From the NCBI GenBank assembly GCA_023411795.1, contig JAEYOK010000027.1:1-64000 (forward strand): a DNA stretch of 64,000 nucleotides. Direction: 5' to 3'. Source of the stretch: Bacillota bacterium. GTDB taxonomy: Bacteria > Bacillota > Clostridia > DSM-8532. Position numbers and translations under genes: made by a program. A model generated the notes under the pieces. The model did not search any database and was not told the origin of the DNA. It worked only from the letters and a program-made list of their open reading frames with translations. Positions 16,854-24,257 of this stretch are shown piece by piece; within the stretch, counting starts at the first letter, position 1, and each line of letters starts with the position of its first letter.

Positions 16854-17282
16854 CTAAGCGTTAAGAATGAGAATCGAAACAATAAGGCCATAAATAGCTA
16901 TACCTTCTGCAAGACCGACAAAAACGAATGCTTTACCAAAGATTTTGGGGTCTTCACTCAACGCACCTAAAGCTGCTGCACCGCTTGAGGCAACGGCTAT
17001 ACCTGAACCTATAGCTGAAATACCTATAGCTAAAGCCGCAGCAATGTATTTAAGCCCTTCTGCCGATGAAGCTACTGCCTCTGCCCCCTCTGCAGCCGAA
17101 GCAGTTAGTCCGCCGGAAAGCAGTATTATAGTTGATACAATAAGAATCCCTACCATTGCGGTAACATTCATTCCAAAAATCTTTTTGAAGTTTTTGCCTT
17201 TAATTCCTTTACTTACACAGGCAACTCCAATTCCTATTGTTGACAATACCAAAGCCAGTGCCACGATTAATATAAATCCCAT
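16854..17282 (-). CDS. ntpK: V-type ATP synthase subunit K (membrane rotor)
   Basis: This is the proteolipid of the membrane rotor ring, 142 aa with four membrane helices (about residues 1-22, 40-58, 76-100 and 115-140). Only the last helix carries an ion-binding carboxylate, Glu126 in VGLAEGIAIYGL; the first hairpin has none, as expected for V-type rings with one site per four helices. The residue after Glu126 is Gly rather than the Ser/Thr often seen in sodium-binding rings, but this does not settle whether H+ or Na+ is used. I placed the start at 17282, where GGAGG lies eight bases upstream; a TTG five codons earlier overlaps that site. The E/A/S-rich loop at 61-76 is unusual. Confidence 0.95.
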   Translation of the reverse strand: MGFILIVALALVLSTIGIGVACVSKGIKGKNFKKIFGMNVTAMVGILIVSTIILLSGGLTASAAEGAEAVASSAEGLKYIAAALAIGISAIGSGIAVASSGAAALGALSEDPKIFGKAFVFVGLAEGIAIYGLIVSILILNA

Positions 17283-17354
17283 AATTACGACCTCCAAATT
17301 TAATCTAGTTTTATTCTTAAACCGACAGAATTCTGTCAGCTAAAATCATATCAC

Positions 17355-19280
17355 TTACTCTTCTGTAACCCGGATGGGTTTAAATTCATGGCCTTCGCCA
17401 ATATAGTAGCGTCCGAACATTTCATAAAACTCCAGACGCATACATTGAATACCTACAATAAGTCCTTCAAGGCCTATTGTAATGACATTTCCAATGATAA
17501 CAACAAGGATTCCACCTACGCCCCTAATCATACCAAACAAGGTCCATACAGCAAGAGACAAACCTGCGTGATTAAGTGCGAACGCGCCTACTCTGGCAAA
17601 AGAAACTGTACTTGAAAAGAATGAAAGCAGAGTCTCAAAAATATCAAAGCCCGCCTCTACAAAGTACATACCTTTTTCCTTTGGCATAATGTGATCCTTA
17701 CCCATAATCAGGTTTTCAAGAGGCTCTTTAAATAAAATCATCAGGGTTGGAATTATTATTACAACTAAAAGAGTTATCCCTGATAAAGCAAGCTTCCCGG
17801 TTTTTAAGAAAATTAGAATCACTACTACAACGCCCCCATAAAAGATCAAACCGGCAAGTCCATTTTTATCAAACAACAGCTTACCCCACTTACGCATCTT
17901 GATATTGTTAATCACGTTTGCAATCATGGTTACTATTATAATAAAAGCACCATATCCCACTGAAAGATATAGGATAGTATTTATATTCGTTTTACTGTGA
18001 AGAGGACTTATCCATATCGGCGCTAATATCTCTTCATTACCAAAAACACTACCGTATACAAACCCAAAAATAGTTGAAGATATCCCCACATAGAGCATAA
18101 CTCCGCCTAAGGGCATTTTTTTTACTTTGTACAGTACTAATCCCAGTATCGAAATAACTATGCCTTGCCCCACATCACCAAACATAAATCCGAACATGAG
18201 TATAAAAGTAATGGCAAGCAACGGTGTCGGGTCAATCTCCTTGGCTGAGGGTAGTCCATACATTGTGACCAGACTTTCAAATGGTTTAAATAGTCGGTTG
18301 TTTTTCATGACAGTAGGGGGAGTAGCATTTATGATGCAGTCGGGATCATCGCATTCAAATACTATCTGATCCATAGCATCAACTTTTTTATAAAGGCTTT
18401 CATAATCAGCCTGAGGAATCCATCCAATCATGAAGAAAGTCTCATTACTATGGGAACAAAGTTTCTTAACCTCGTTTAATTTTTCAAAATATTTCAATCT
18501 ATGCAACAGTTTAATAAAATCAGGCTTTTTCCCTTCCAGAAACTCATCCAAGTGCTTTTGGTCTGTACTAAGCTTTTCTTTTAGCATAGTAATTTCCGAG
18601 TTCATTTTTTCTATTGTAATTTTCGGTGTACCTTTAACCTTGTCTGAAATTCTGACACGATTAAAGCCCATTGTGGCAAAAACATTATCAATCACCGGAG
18701 CAACAGATGCAGGCATAAAATATGATAGCCATATATTTTCATCCTCTTCCGATACAGGTACAACAATAACATCTAACTCATCAAGATTTTTTTTCTGCCG
18801 GTTGAACAGTTCTTTTGGTACCATTCCAAAACGGAATTTCATAAATGAAAAATGAAAAAGCTCATCAATATTTATATCAAGAGAGGATATGGGGAGAATC
18901 TGTTTTATAATCTGCTCTCTCCCTCTGATATCGCCTTTAATCTTCTCCGACTCTTTTCTAAATTTGGATAACCTATCCTCAATCTTCTTGATGAAATCAT
19001 CAATTTTATCATTATTCATAGGACGAAAAAGCTCATCTTCTATGGTTTTATCGTCATATTCCTTTATTTTAACGTGATACTTTTCATTAAGCACATTCAC
19101 CCTTTTTAGAAAGTTATCAAGTGAATGATCCTCTTCAAAAGGTATCAAGCCCGGCACATTTAGTTGCTTATAGGCGGGTTCCAGTTCAATATTCCCATTA
19201 ATAACATGTTTAAGAGCAAATTCATCGAATTTGCTTAATGGCCCCATTATCCTGATGTATTTCATCGGTTCGATTGCCAT
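17355..19280 (-). CDS. ntpI: V-type ATP synthase subunit I (a-subunit)
   Basis: This is the membrane stator with the ion half-channels, 641 aa. Residues 1-340 are a cytosolic region with coiled coils that contacts the peripheral stalks; from about residue 355 seven to eight membrane helices follow (PLLAITFILMFGFMFGDVGQG, core FGFMFGDVGQG, a family signature). The essential Arg is expected in the late helix with LSFFSSTVSFARVGAFALNHAG (core SFARVGAFALNHAG). Length and order of motifs are normal. It starts 22 bases after subunit C ends. Confidence 0.96.
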   Translation of the reverse strand: MAIEPMKYIRIMGPLSKFDEFALKHVINGNIELEPAYKQLNVPGLIPFEEDHSLDNFLKRVNVLNEKYHVKIKEYDDKTIEDELFRPMNNDKIDDFIKKIEDRLSKFRKESEKIKGDIRGREQIIKQILPISSLDINIDELFHFSFMKFRFGMVPKELFNRQKKNLDELDVIVVPVSEEDENIWLSYFMPASVAPVIDNVFATMGFNRVRISDKVKGTPKITIEKMNSEITMLKEKLSTDQKHLDEFLEGKKPDFIKLLHRLKYFEKLNEVKKLCSHSNETFFMIGWIPQADYESLYKKVDAMDQIVFECDDPDCIINATPPTVMKNNRLFKPFESLVTMYGLPSAKEIDPTPLLAITFILMFGFMFGDVGQGIVISILGLVLYKVKKMPLGGVMLYVGISSTIFGFVYGSVFGNEEILAPIWISPLHSKTNINTILYLSVGYGAFIIIVTMIANVINNIKMRKWGKLLFDKNGLAGLIFYGGVVVVILIFLKTGKLALSGITLLVVIIIPTLMILFKEPLENLIMGKDHIMPKEKGMYFVEAGFDIFETLLSFFSSTVSFARVGAFALNHAGLSLAVWTLFGMIRGVGGILVVIIGNVITIGLEGLIVGIQCMRLEFYEMFGRYYIGEGHEFKPIRVTEE

Positions 19281-19302
19281 TGCTCTTGCCTCCCTCTCTT
19301 TC

Positions 19303-20352
19303 CTACAAGTTTATTCCGGTAACAAATTTTTGTATCTCTTTTTCGGAAAGATTATAACGAATGCCTTCAATAATCGAAATAATATTAGCTATCTCGATCT
19401 CTCTCAACCTTAGATAAGAGATTATACAAGCTATAGAAAAAGGTTGCCTTCTAAAATTCATTTTATGAAGCTTGTAAATATACTCGATATAATTATGTTC
19501 GTAAAAAAGTTGATTCTGTCCCTCGAATAAGAACCCGTAGGGTGTCTTTTTCAATATATCCACATAATCCGCGTAACCCTCTGCATCTATTAATGCTTCT
19601 ATAGTACGCTTATTTAACTTATTTGCAATATGTGCCGAATAACTTTTTATTAACTCATTGCTCATATTATAAAAAGTCTTACTTCTATATATCCAGAATA
19701 TATTATAAATATCGGCTTCAACTCCCAGAAGCTCTTTCACAACCATTTGGTCTGATTTATCCAAAAGCTTCTGATACATTTTTTGGACACTACGAAAGTA
19801 ATATAAATCCAAAGTCATCTCAATTTTAAAAAGCCGGATTTCTTTATCATCAGAAGCAAAGGGCCTCAATAATTCATAATAGTTTGTCCCCTGGAGTCTA
19901 TAAAGAAATTCCTCCAAATCTTTTGAGAGAGACAATTTGGGTATATTCAGCTTATCGTGCCTAGACATAAATATAAGTGATTCTTCTAGAAGATTATAAT
20001 CTACATTTCCTGCTTCAAAGGCCCTAAATATAAGTTTCAGGCTTTCTATCTCGGTTTTTGAATAATAAAGGTCTATGAACTCCTTTAACTTACCACTGGT
20101 AAATTTAAAAAATTTGGCATAGTCATTTATGATATCCTTTTTTAATAGGTTTTCAAGATTTACTCTATGAGCATTAGTTTCATCAAGGTCAGCAAGTATG
20201 GCACTATAATGGGTATTACTTTTTAGATACGATACCACTGCGCTTACATTCTTTTTTTGCATTAATGCAATGTATTCATTTTTATCCAGTAGCTTCCCGT
20301 ACATTGCTCTTGCTTTGCCCGATAAAGCACCATATCTCATTTCCCTTAGCAT
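19303..20352 (-). CDS. ntpC: V-type ATP synthase subunit C
   Basis: This is the all-helical funnel subunit that links the rotor ring to the central stalk, 349 aa. The start MLREMRYGALSGKARAMYGK (core YGALSGKARAM) matches the family opening, and the protein is rich in Leu/Tyr helices, for example DIYNIFWIYRSKTFY. Starting at residue 5 is also possible, but AAGGGA would then be too close. A 99-base gap with a small GACAC-GGT-GTCTC-like hairpin separates it from subunit H, larger than any other gap in the operon. Confidence 0.94.
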   Translation of the reverse strand: MLREMRYGALSGKARAMYGKLLDKNEYIALMQKKNVSAVVSYLKSNTHYSAILADLDETNAHRVNLENLLKKDIINDYAKFFKFTSGKLKEFIDLYYSKTEIESLKLIFRAFEAGNVDYNLLEESLIFMSRHDKLNIPKLSLSKDLEEFLYRLQGTNYYELLRPFASDDKEIRLFKIEMTLDLYYFRSVQKMYQKLLDKSDQMVVKELLGVEADIYNIFWIYRSKTFYNMSNELIKSYSAHIANKLNKRTIEALIDAEGYADYVDILKKTPYGFLFEGQNQLFYEHNYIEYIYKLHKMNFRRQPFSIACIISYLRLREIEIANIISIIEGIRYNLSEKEIQKFVTGINL

Positions 20353-20451
20353 GTTATGCCCATGCCCAGCATTTCTCTTAAACCATAATTACAGAGATGG
20401 CATGGACACGGTGTCTCCTTCAAATATTTTATTTAGTCACTTTTGGCCTCT

Positions 20452-20763
20452 TCACATTCTAAGAATCCGATCAAATATTTGGCTTTCCCATGTCTCCCGG
20501 TTTTTTGCTACATATTCCTCAATAATGTGTATCCTATTTTCAATGCCTTCATTGATCTTCTGAATCTTCTCAACGGCCTCAATCCGATTTTTTTCTCTCA
20601 ACTGATCAATCTTGTGATTGGCCATTTCCATAATATTATCTTCCATATCCTTAAGCTGCTCAAGAGTACTAATTTGGATTTTCTCAACTCGCTCATACCC
20701 CTGGGAAACAAGCTTTTGGGCTTCATATTCAATTTCTATTATCTTTCTAATAGCATCTTCCAT
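20452..20763 (-). CDS. V-type ATP synthase peripheral-stalk subunit H (G-like)
   Basis: This is a 103 aa, almost entirely helical, charged protein (EDAIRKIIEIEYEAQKLVSQ, QLREKNRIEAVEKIQKINEG) of the type that pairs with subunit E to make the peripheral stalk. The sequence family is weakly conserved, so the call rests on coiled-coil character, length and first place in the operon. I chose the ATG at 20763, with GGAG six bases ahead, over two upstream ATGs. Confidence 0.8.
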   Translation of the reverse strand: MEDAIRKIIEIEYEAQKLVSQGYERVEKIQISTLEQLKDMEDNIMEMANHKIDQLREKNRIEAVEKIQKINEGIENRIHIIEEYVAKNRETWESQIFDRILRM

Positions 20764-20808
20764 AACATACTCCATCAATTTGCTTAGCAACATTTGAATT
20801 TACTATAC

Positions 20809-20837
20809 ATTGTATTCCTCTATTTTAAAGCTTTCAA
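20809..20837 (-). promoter_or_regulatory. Promoter of the V-type ATP synthase operon
   Basis: TTGAAA (20837-20832), 17 bases, TACAAT (20814-20809) on the minus strand, about 45 bases ahead of the first gene's start. Confidence 0.7.
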
Positions 20838-20902
20838 TCATTATCTTCTTCAATTTATTAGTTATTTATCGCCATATTTTCAGTAATAATTAGCAAAGAG
20901 TA

Positions 20903-20931
20903 TTGAATAATTATACAACTTTATGTATAAT
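20903..20931 (+). promoter_or_regulatory. Promoter of argD
   Basis: TTGAAT (20903-20908), 17 bases, TATAAT (20926-20931). It is divergent from the ATP synthase promoter; the two are separated by about 65 bases of A+T-rich DNA. Confidence 0.75.
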
Positions 20932-20961
20932 TATTTAACAGGATAAATAGGAGGCGGTTTC

Positions 20962-22167
20962 ATGACTCTAAATGAGATAATCGCATTGGATAAAAAGTAT
21001 TTTATGAACACCTTTGGGGACAGATTACCCGTATGCTTTACAAAAGGTCAGGGAATGAAGCTTTGGGATATGGACGGAAAGGTATATTATGATTTTCTCG
21101 GCGGCATAGCAGTAAGTGCTCTTGGACATTCACACCCTGCTCTGGTTAATGCGATTACTGAACAAGCCCAGAAGCTCATACATTGCTCTAACTATTACTA
21201 TATTGAGTCTCAGGCAAAGCTGGCACAACTTATTGTGGAAAACTCCTGCTGTGACAAAGTCTTTTTTGCTAATAGTGGGGCCGAAGCGAATGAAGGTGCA
21301 ATAAAGCTTGCCCGCTTATACTTTAGGAAAAAGGGCTTACCTGAAAAGTTTGAGATTATAACGTTGGAGAAATCTTTCCATGGCAGGACCCTCGCAACTT
21401 TAGCTGCTACAGGACAGGAAAAATACCAAAAAAATTACTGCCCTCTTACTCCAAAGTTTCTGAGTGTTCCAATGAACGATATAGAGTCTCTAAAAAATGC
21501 TATAACTGAATATACCTGCGGCATTATGCTTGAACCTATACAGGGTGAAAGCGGTGTTAACCCGGCCAACGTTGACTATATTAAGCAAGTTCGCAAGCTT
21601 TGTGATGAAAAAGGTGTGCTGCTTATATTTGATGAAGTTCAGTGCGGTCTTGGCAGAACAGGCAAAATGTTTGGATTTGAGCATTTTGGTATAGAGCCGG
21701 ATATCTTCACATTGGCCAAAGCTTTAGGCGGCGGGTTCCCTATTGGTGCTCTATGTGCCAAAGAACCTTTTGCAAGTGCTTTTGAACCCGGTGATCACGG
21801 TTCTACATTCGGTGGTAATCCTCTGGCATGCAGCGCAGGTTTAGCGGCTCTTTCCACTATAATCAACGATAAGCTTTGTGACAATTCCGCTAAAATGGGA
21901 GATTACTTTATTAATGAGCTTAAGAAGCTTAAAGATAAGCATTCCATCATTACCGAGGTTCGAGGAAAGGGCCTTATGATAGGGGTTCAGCTTGCTTCGC
22001 CAAAGGCAGTTGATATAAAGGAAAAGTGCCTTGAACAAGGTTATTTGATTGGTTCTGTCGGAGAAAGTATCATCCGAATGTTACCTCCCCTTATTGTTAC
22101 CGAAAATGATATAGACATGCTTATCAAAGCGCTTGATGACATACTTTCAGAACTTAATAATGGCTAG
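20962..22167 (+). CDS. argD: Acetylornithine aminotransferase
   Basis: This is a PLP-dependent class III aminotransferase, 401 aa, that converts N-acetylglutamate semialdehyde to N-acetylornithine in arginine synthesis. Motifs seen are FFANSGAEANEGAIKLAR (core SGAEANE, 105-111), the cofactor-contacting Asp224 in FDEVQCGLGRTGK, and Lys253 in LAKALGGGFPIGA as the Schiff-base residue. FGGNPLACS is also conserved. Length is normal. GGAGGCGG precedes the ATG. It stands alone with its own promoter and terminator, not in an arg operon; succinylornithine or ornithine aminotransferase activity cannot be excluded from sequence. Confidence 0.95.
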   Translation: MTLNEIIALDKKYFMNTFGDRLPVCFTKGQGMKLWDMDGKVYYDFLGGIAVSALGHSHPALVNAITEQAQKLIHCSNYYYIESQAKLAQLIVENSCCDKVFFANSGAEANEGAIKLARLYFRKKGLPEKFEIITLEKSFHGRTLATLAATGQEKYQKNYCPLTPKFLSVPMNDIESLKNAITEYTCGIMLEPIQGESGVNPANVDYIKQVRKLCDEKGVLLIFDEVQCGLGRTGKMFGFEHFGIEPDIFTLAKALGGGFPIGALCAKEPFASAFEPGDHGSTFGGNPLACSAGLAALSTIINDKLCDNSAKMGDYFINELKKLKDKHSIITEVRGKGLMIGVQLASPKAVDIKEKCLEQGYLIGSVGESIIRMLPPLIVTENDIDMLIKALDDILSELNNG

Positions 22168-22208
22168 GTACGGCAATTAACGCTTTACCAATGATAAATA
22201 TATAAGTA

Positions 22209-22238
22209 AAAAGAGTATACTTCAGTATGCTCTTTTTT
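22209..22238 (+). terminator. Terminator of argD
   Basis: AAGAGTATAC-TTCA-GTATGCTCTT hairpin (one G-U/A-C variation) followed by six T. It separates argD from the small-gene cassette. Confidence 0.9.
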
Positions 22239-22328
22239 CCTTTTCAAAAATTCTTATCGTAAATTCTGCAACATGACAAGCCGAGCTGCATACAATTGAA
22301 TGCAGAAGTTTATTTCTTGGTGATAGTT

Positions 22329-22634
22329 ATGAATGACTATAATATGTTTGACAAAATCGGTGGGAACATCCAAAAGAAAAAGCTTGAAAAAGCTTTGGAG
22401 ATGTTGAGAAATGAAAACCCTCAGGAACTAAGGAAGAAGCTTGGACAAATGGATACAAGAGAAATTCTCGAAAAAATAAATGAGTTTGATCCAAAAAAAC
22501 TTAATCAGATGGGGATAAATATTGATGAAATAAAAGGCAGGGTTACCGAAAAGGATTTTGAGAAGCTTATACAAGTCCTAGGCCCTGACGGAGCTATTAT
22601 CGCCCAAAGGCTTAAAGCCTTATTGAAGCAATAG
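22329..22634 (+). CDS. Small protein of unknown function (first of three)
   Basis: I do not recognise a named family. The 101 aa product is charged and predicted helical: KKKLEKALEMLRNENPQ, then FDPKKLNQMGINIDEIKGRV, ending IAQRLKALLKQ. There is no signal peptide or membrane segment. I chose the ATG at 22329 (MNDYNMFDKIGGN) with a weak GGTGAT ahead; a TTG eleven codons upstream is less likely. It is followed after 17 bases by the next small gene, so the two are co-transcribed. Together with the next two genes and sleB it forms a short plus-strand run that I infer to be linked to sporulation. Confidence 0.75.
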   Translation: MNDYNMFDKIGGNIQKKKLEKALEMLRNENPQELRKKLGQMDTREILEKINEFDPKKLNQMGINIDEIKGRVTEKDFEKLIQVLGPDGAIIAQRLKALLKQ

Positions 22635-22651
22635 AATAGGAGGCGTTCCCT

Positions 22652-23065
22652 ATGGCTGATGACCTCGATAGAAAACTTAAACAAATAGCTGATATGTTTG
22701 GGGTTTCGGATACCAGTGGTTTAAGAAATATTGTGGAAACCATAGCCCCTCAAGCTTCAAGTTCGGGACCAAGCACCGTAAGTCCTCCTCCCGAACAAAC
22801 CGGCCCTGCTTCTAGTGAGAGTCCCACCTACTCATCTCCACAAATACAGTCCGGAGGTCTTGATTATGGAATTCTCTCTAAAGCCGGTGAGATGCTGAAC
22901 ATGTTTAATAATGTCAGTGATTCCCGAATCACTCTCCTAAATTCGGTGCAACCATTTTTGGGGTCTCAGAGGCAACAGCGTCTGGGCGGTGCTATCCAGC
23001 TACTTAAAGTTATTAATATTTTGGGCTCGATTTCGCCTACATTCAACCGCAATGCAAAGGGGTGA
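22652..23065 (+). CDS. Small protein of unknown function (second of three)
   Basis: This is a 137 aa product with an excellent site (AGGAGG) ahead of its ATG. Residues 1-32 are helical and charged (MADDLDRKLKQIADMFGV), residues 34-70 are a Pro/Ser/Gln-rich linker, and residues 73-130 form a helical C-terminal domain containing LLNSVQPFLGSQRQQRLGGA and IQLLKVINILGSI. This Leu-rich C-terminal pattern recurs, from memory, in small unannotated proteins of spore-forming Clostridia, but I cannot name the family. It is soluble with no signal peptide and lies seven bases before the next gene. Confidence 0.75.
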   Translation: MADDLDRKLKQIADMFGVSDTSGLRNIVETIAPQASSSGPSTVSPPPEQTGPASSESPTYSSPQIQSGGLDYGILSKAGEMLNMFNNVSDSRITLLNSVQPFLGSQRQQRLGGAIQLLKVINILGSISPTFNRNAKG

Positions 23066-23071
23066 CGAACA

Positions 23072-23308
23072 ATGGAACCCAGAGGGCTGAACGCCATTCC
23101 ATTACCCTATGAGGTAGATGATAACAGTCATCATGAGGCATCTTCCCTTTACCGCCCCCAGCAGTTTTTACCACCTTTTTTAAGAAACCTCAAACAGGAG
23201 GATATTATTCTTATAGCATTAATTGTTATTCTTCTTTTGGAGGGCGATAACTGCGATCTTTTATTGGTGGGAATCCTTGTGGTAGTTTTTTTAGCCGGGC
23301 TGGATTGA
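23072..23308 (+). CDS. Small membrane protein of unknown function (third of three)
   Basis: This is a 78 aa product. Residues 1-43 are hydrophilic with a Pro-rich stretch (YRPQQFLPPFLRNLKQED). Residues 44-77 are two short hydrophobic segments (IILIALIVILLLEG and LLLVGILVVVFLAGL) separated by the acidic-Cys turn GDNCD, so it may be a hairpin in the membrane. The start ATG is six bases after the previous stop, with GTGACGA as a weak site, suggesting coupling. sleB follows 71 bases later. Confidence 0.75.
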   Translation: MEPRGLNAIPLPYEVDDNSHHEASSLYRPQQFLPPFLRNLKQEDIILIALIVILLLEGDNCDLLLVGILVVVFLAGLD

Positions 23309-23379
23309 AAATTTAATATCATGTATAATTTTTGACCTATTGCAAATGCTTTTCATGGATACTTTATTTGGAGGTACTT

Positions 23380-24060
23380 ATGAAAAGGAAAACTCATATT
23401 GCGTGGGTCTATTTTATTGCCGCTATTGTTTTAATTGGGGGATTTATATTATCCAACTATGCTGTTGATAAAAATCAATTCAGCAAGGCAGCCATATCTT
23501 ATTACGGTTCCAATGGTAAAGAGGTTACTGAAATTCAAAAAAGGCTTAAGGCCTGGGGCTACTATAAGGGTACCGTGGACGGTAAGTATGGGTATCAAAC
23601 CTACCAGGCAGTCAGGCTGTTTCAGAGTAAAAACGGTTTAAAAGTTGATGGTATTGCCGGTAAGGCAACCTTATATGCTCTGGGTTTGCCAACTGGGACT
23701 ACAGATTATAATAAAAACATAGACTTAATTGCGAGAGTTATCTATGGTGAAGCCAGAGGAGAACCCTATGAAGGGATGGTCGCAATCGGGGCGGTTATTC
23801 TCAACAGAGTCGCAGACAGCCGATTTCCTAATACTGTTTCGGGAGTAGTTTATCAAGCCGGTGCTTTTGATGCGGTATCGGATGGGCAGATTAATCTAAC
23901 ACCTAATGATCAAGCCTATCGTGCTGCGAGAGATGCAATAAACGGCTGGGACCCGACATACGGGTGCATATACTACTTTAATCCGGCTACAGCCACAAGC
24001 AAATGGATATGGAGCCGGCCCTTGGTTATTAAAATCGGAAATCATAATTTCTGCAAGTAA
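23380..24060 (+). CDS. sleB: Spore cortex-lytic enzyme SleB
   Basis: This is a lytic transglycosylase that degrades spore cortex peptidoglycan at germination, 226 aa. Residues 5-28 are a signal or anchor helix, 44-103 a peptidoglycan-binding domain (EVTEIQKRLKAWGYYKGTVD, core EIQKRLKAWGYY), and 113-226 the hydrolase_2 domain with the catalytic Glu124 in IYGEARGEPYEGM. FPNTVSGVVYQAGAF and the C-terminal IGNHNFCK are family hallmarks. The ATG at 23380 has GGAGG well placed; an earlier TTG/GTG-type start has none. The usual partner ypeB is not next to it here; three small unknown genes precede it instead. It would be made in the forespore, though I cannot identify a sigma-G promoter with confidence. 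Confidence 0.95.
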   Translation: MKRKTHIAWVYFIAAIVLIGGFILSNYAVDKNQFSKAAISYYGSNGKEVTEIQKRLKAWGYYKGTVDGKYGYQTYQAVRLFQSKNGLKVDGIAGKATLYALGLPTGTTDYNKNIDLIARVIYGEARGEPYEGMVAIGAVILNRVADSRFPNTVSGVVYQAGAFDAVSDGQINLTPNDQAYRAARDAINGWDPTYGCIYYFNPATATSKWIWSRPLVIKIGNHNFCK

Positions 24061-24080
24061 AGATAACTAGAAAAATAAAT

Positions 24081-24109
24081 CAGGCGGAGATATATTACAT
24101 TTCCGCCTG
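24081..24109. terminator. Hairpin between convergent sleB and VanW genes
   Basis: CAGGCGGA / TCCGCCTG perfect 8-bp arms with a 13-base loop, A-run on one side and T/A-rich on the other; probably a bidirectional terminator. Confidence 0.75.
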
Positions 24110-24117
24110 AAAAAACT

Positions 24118-24257
24118 TATTTTGAACTTGGAGTAGTAGGTTGTTTCTCAGGCGAAATTTTTTTCGCCGCGAAAAACCTACTTTGAACTTGGAGTGGTAG
24201 GTTGTTTCTCAGGCGAAAAACCTACTTTGAACTTGGAGTGGTAGGTTTTTCGCCGGA
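24118..24257. repeat. Threefold repeat of the VanW-family gene's 3' end
   Basis: The sequence TTTGAACTTGGAGT(A/G)GTAGG begins at 24121, 24182 and 24226. On the minus strand each copy encodes the same tail, ending ...PTTPSSK and a stop codon (TAG, TAG, TAA). The first copy is the end of the VanW-family gene; the other two lie downstream of its stop. The two downstream copies encode SPEKQPTTPSSK while the current tail reads GEKPTTPSSK. Spacing is 44 and 61 bases, the latter enlarged by a GGCGAAA...TTTCGCC hairpin. Confidence 0.9.

Noticed and set aside
16945..17343. 132-aa plus-strand frame opposite ATP synthase subunit K
   Set aside because: Antisense shadow of the Ala/Gly-rich proteolipid; the K subunit is unmistakable and is the coding strand.
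24118..24257. CRISPR-like direct repeats
   Set aside because: Only three copies with uneven spacing, and they match the end of the adjacent gene; no cas genes nearby.
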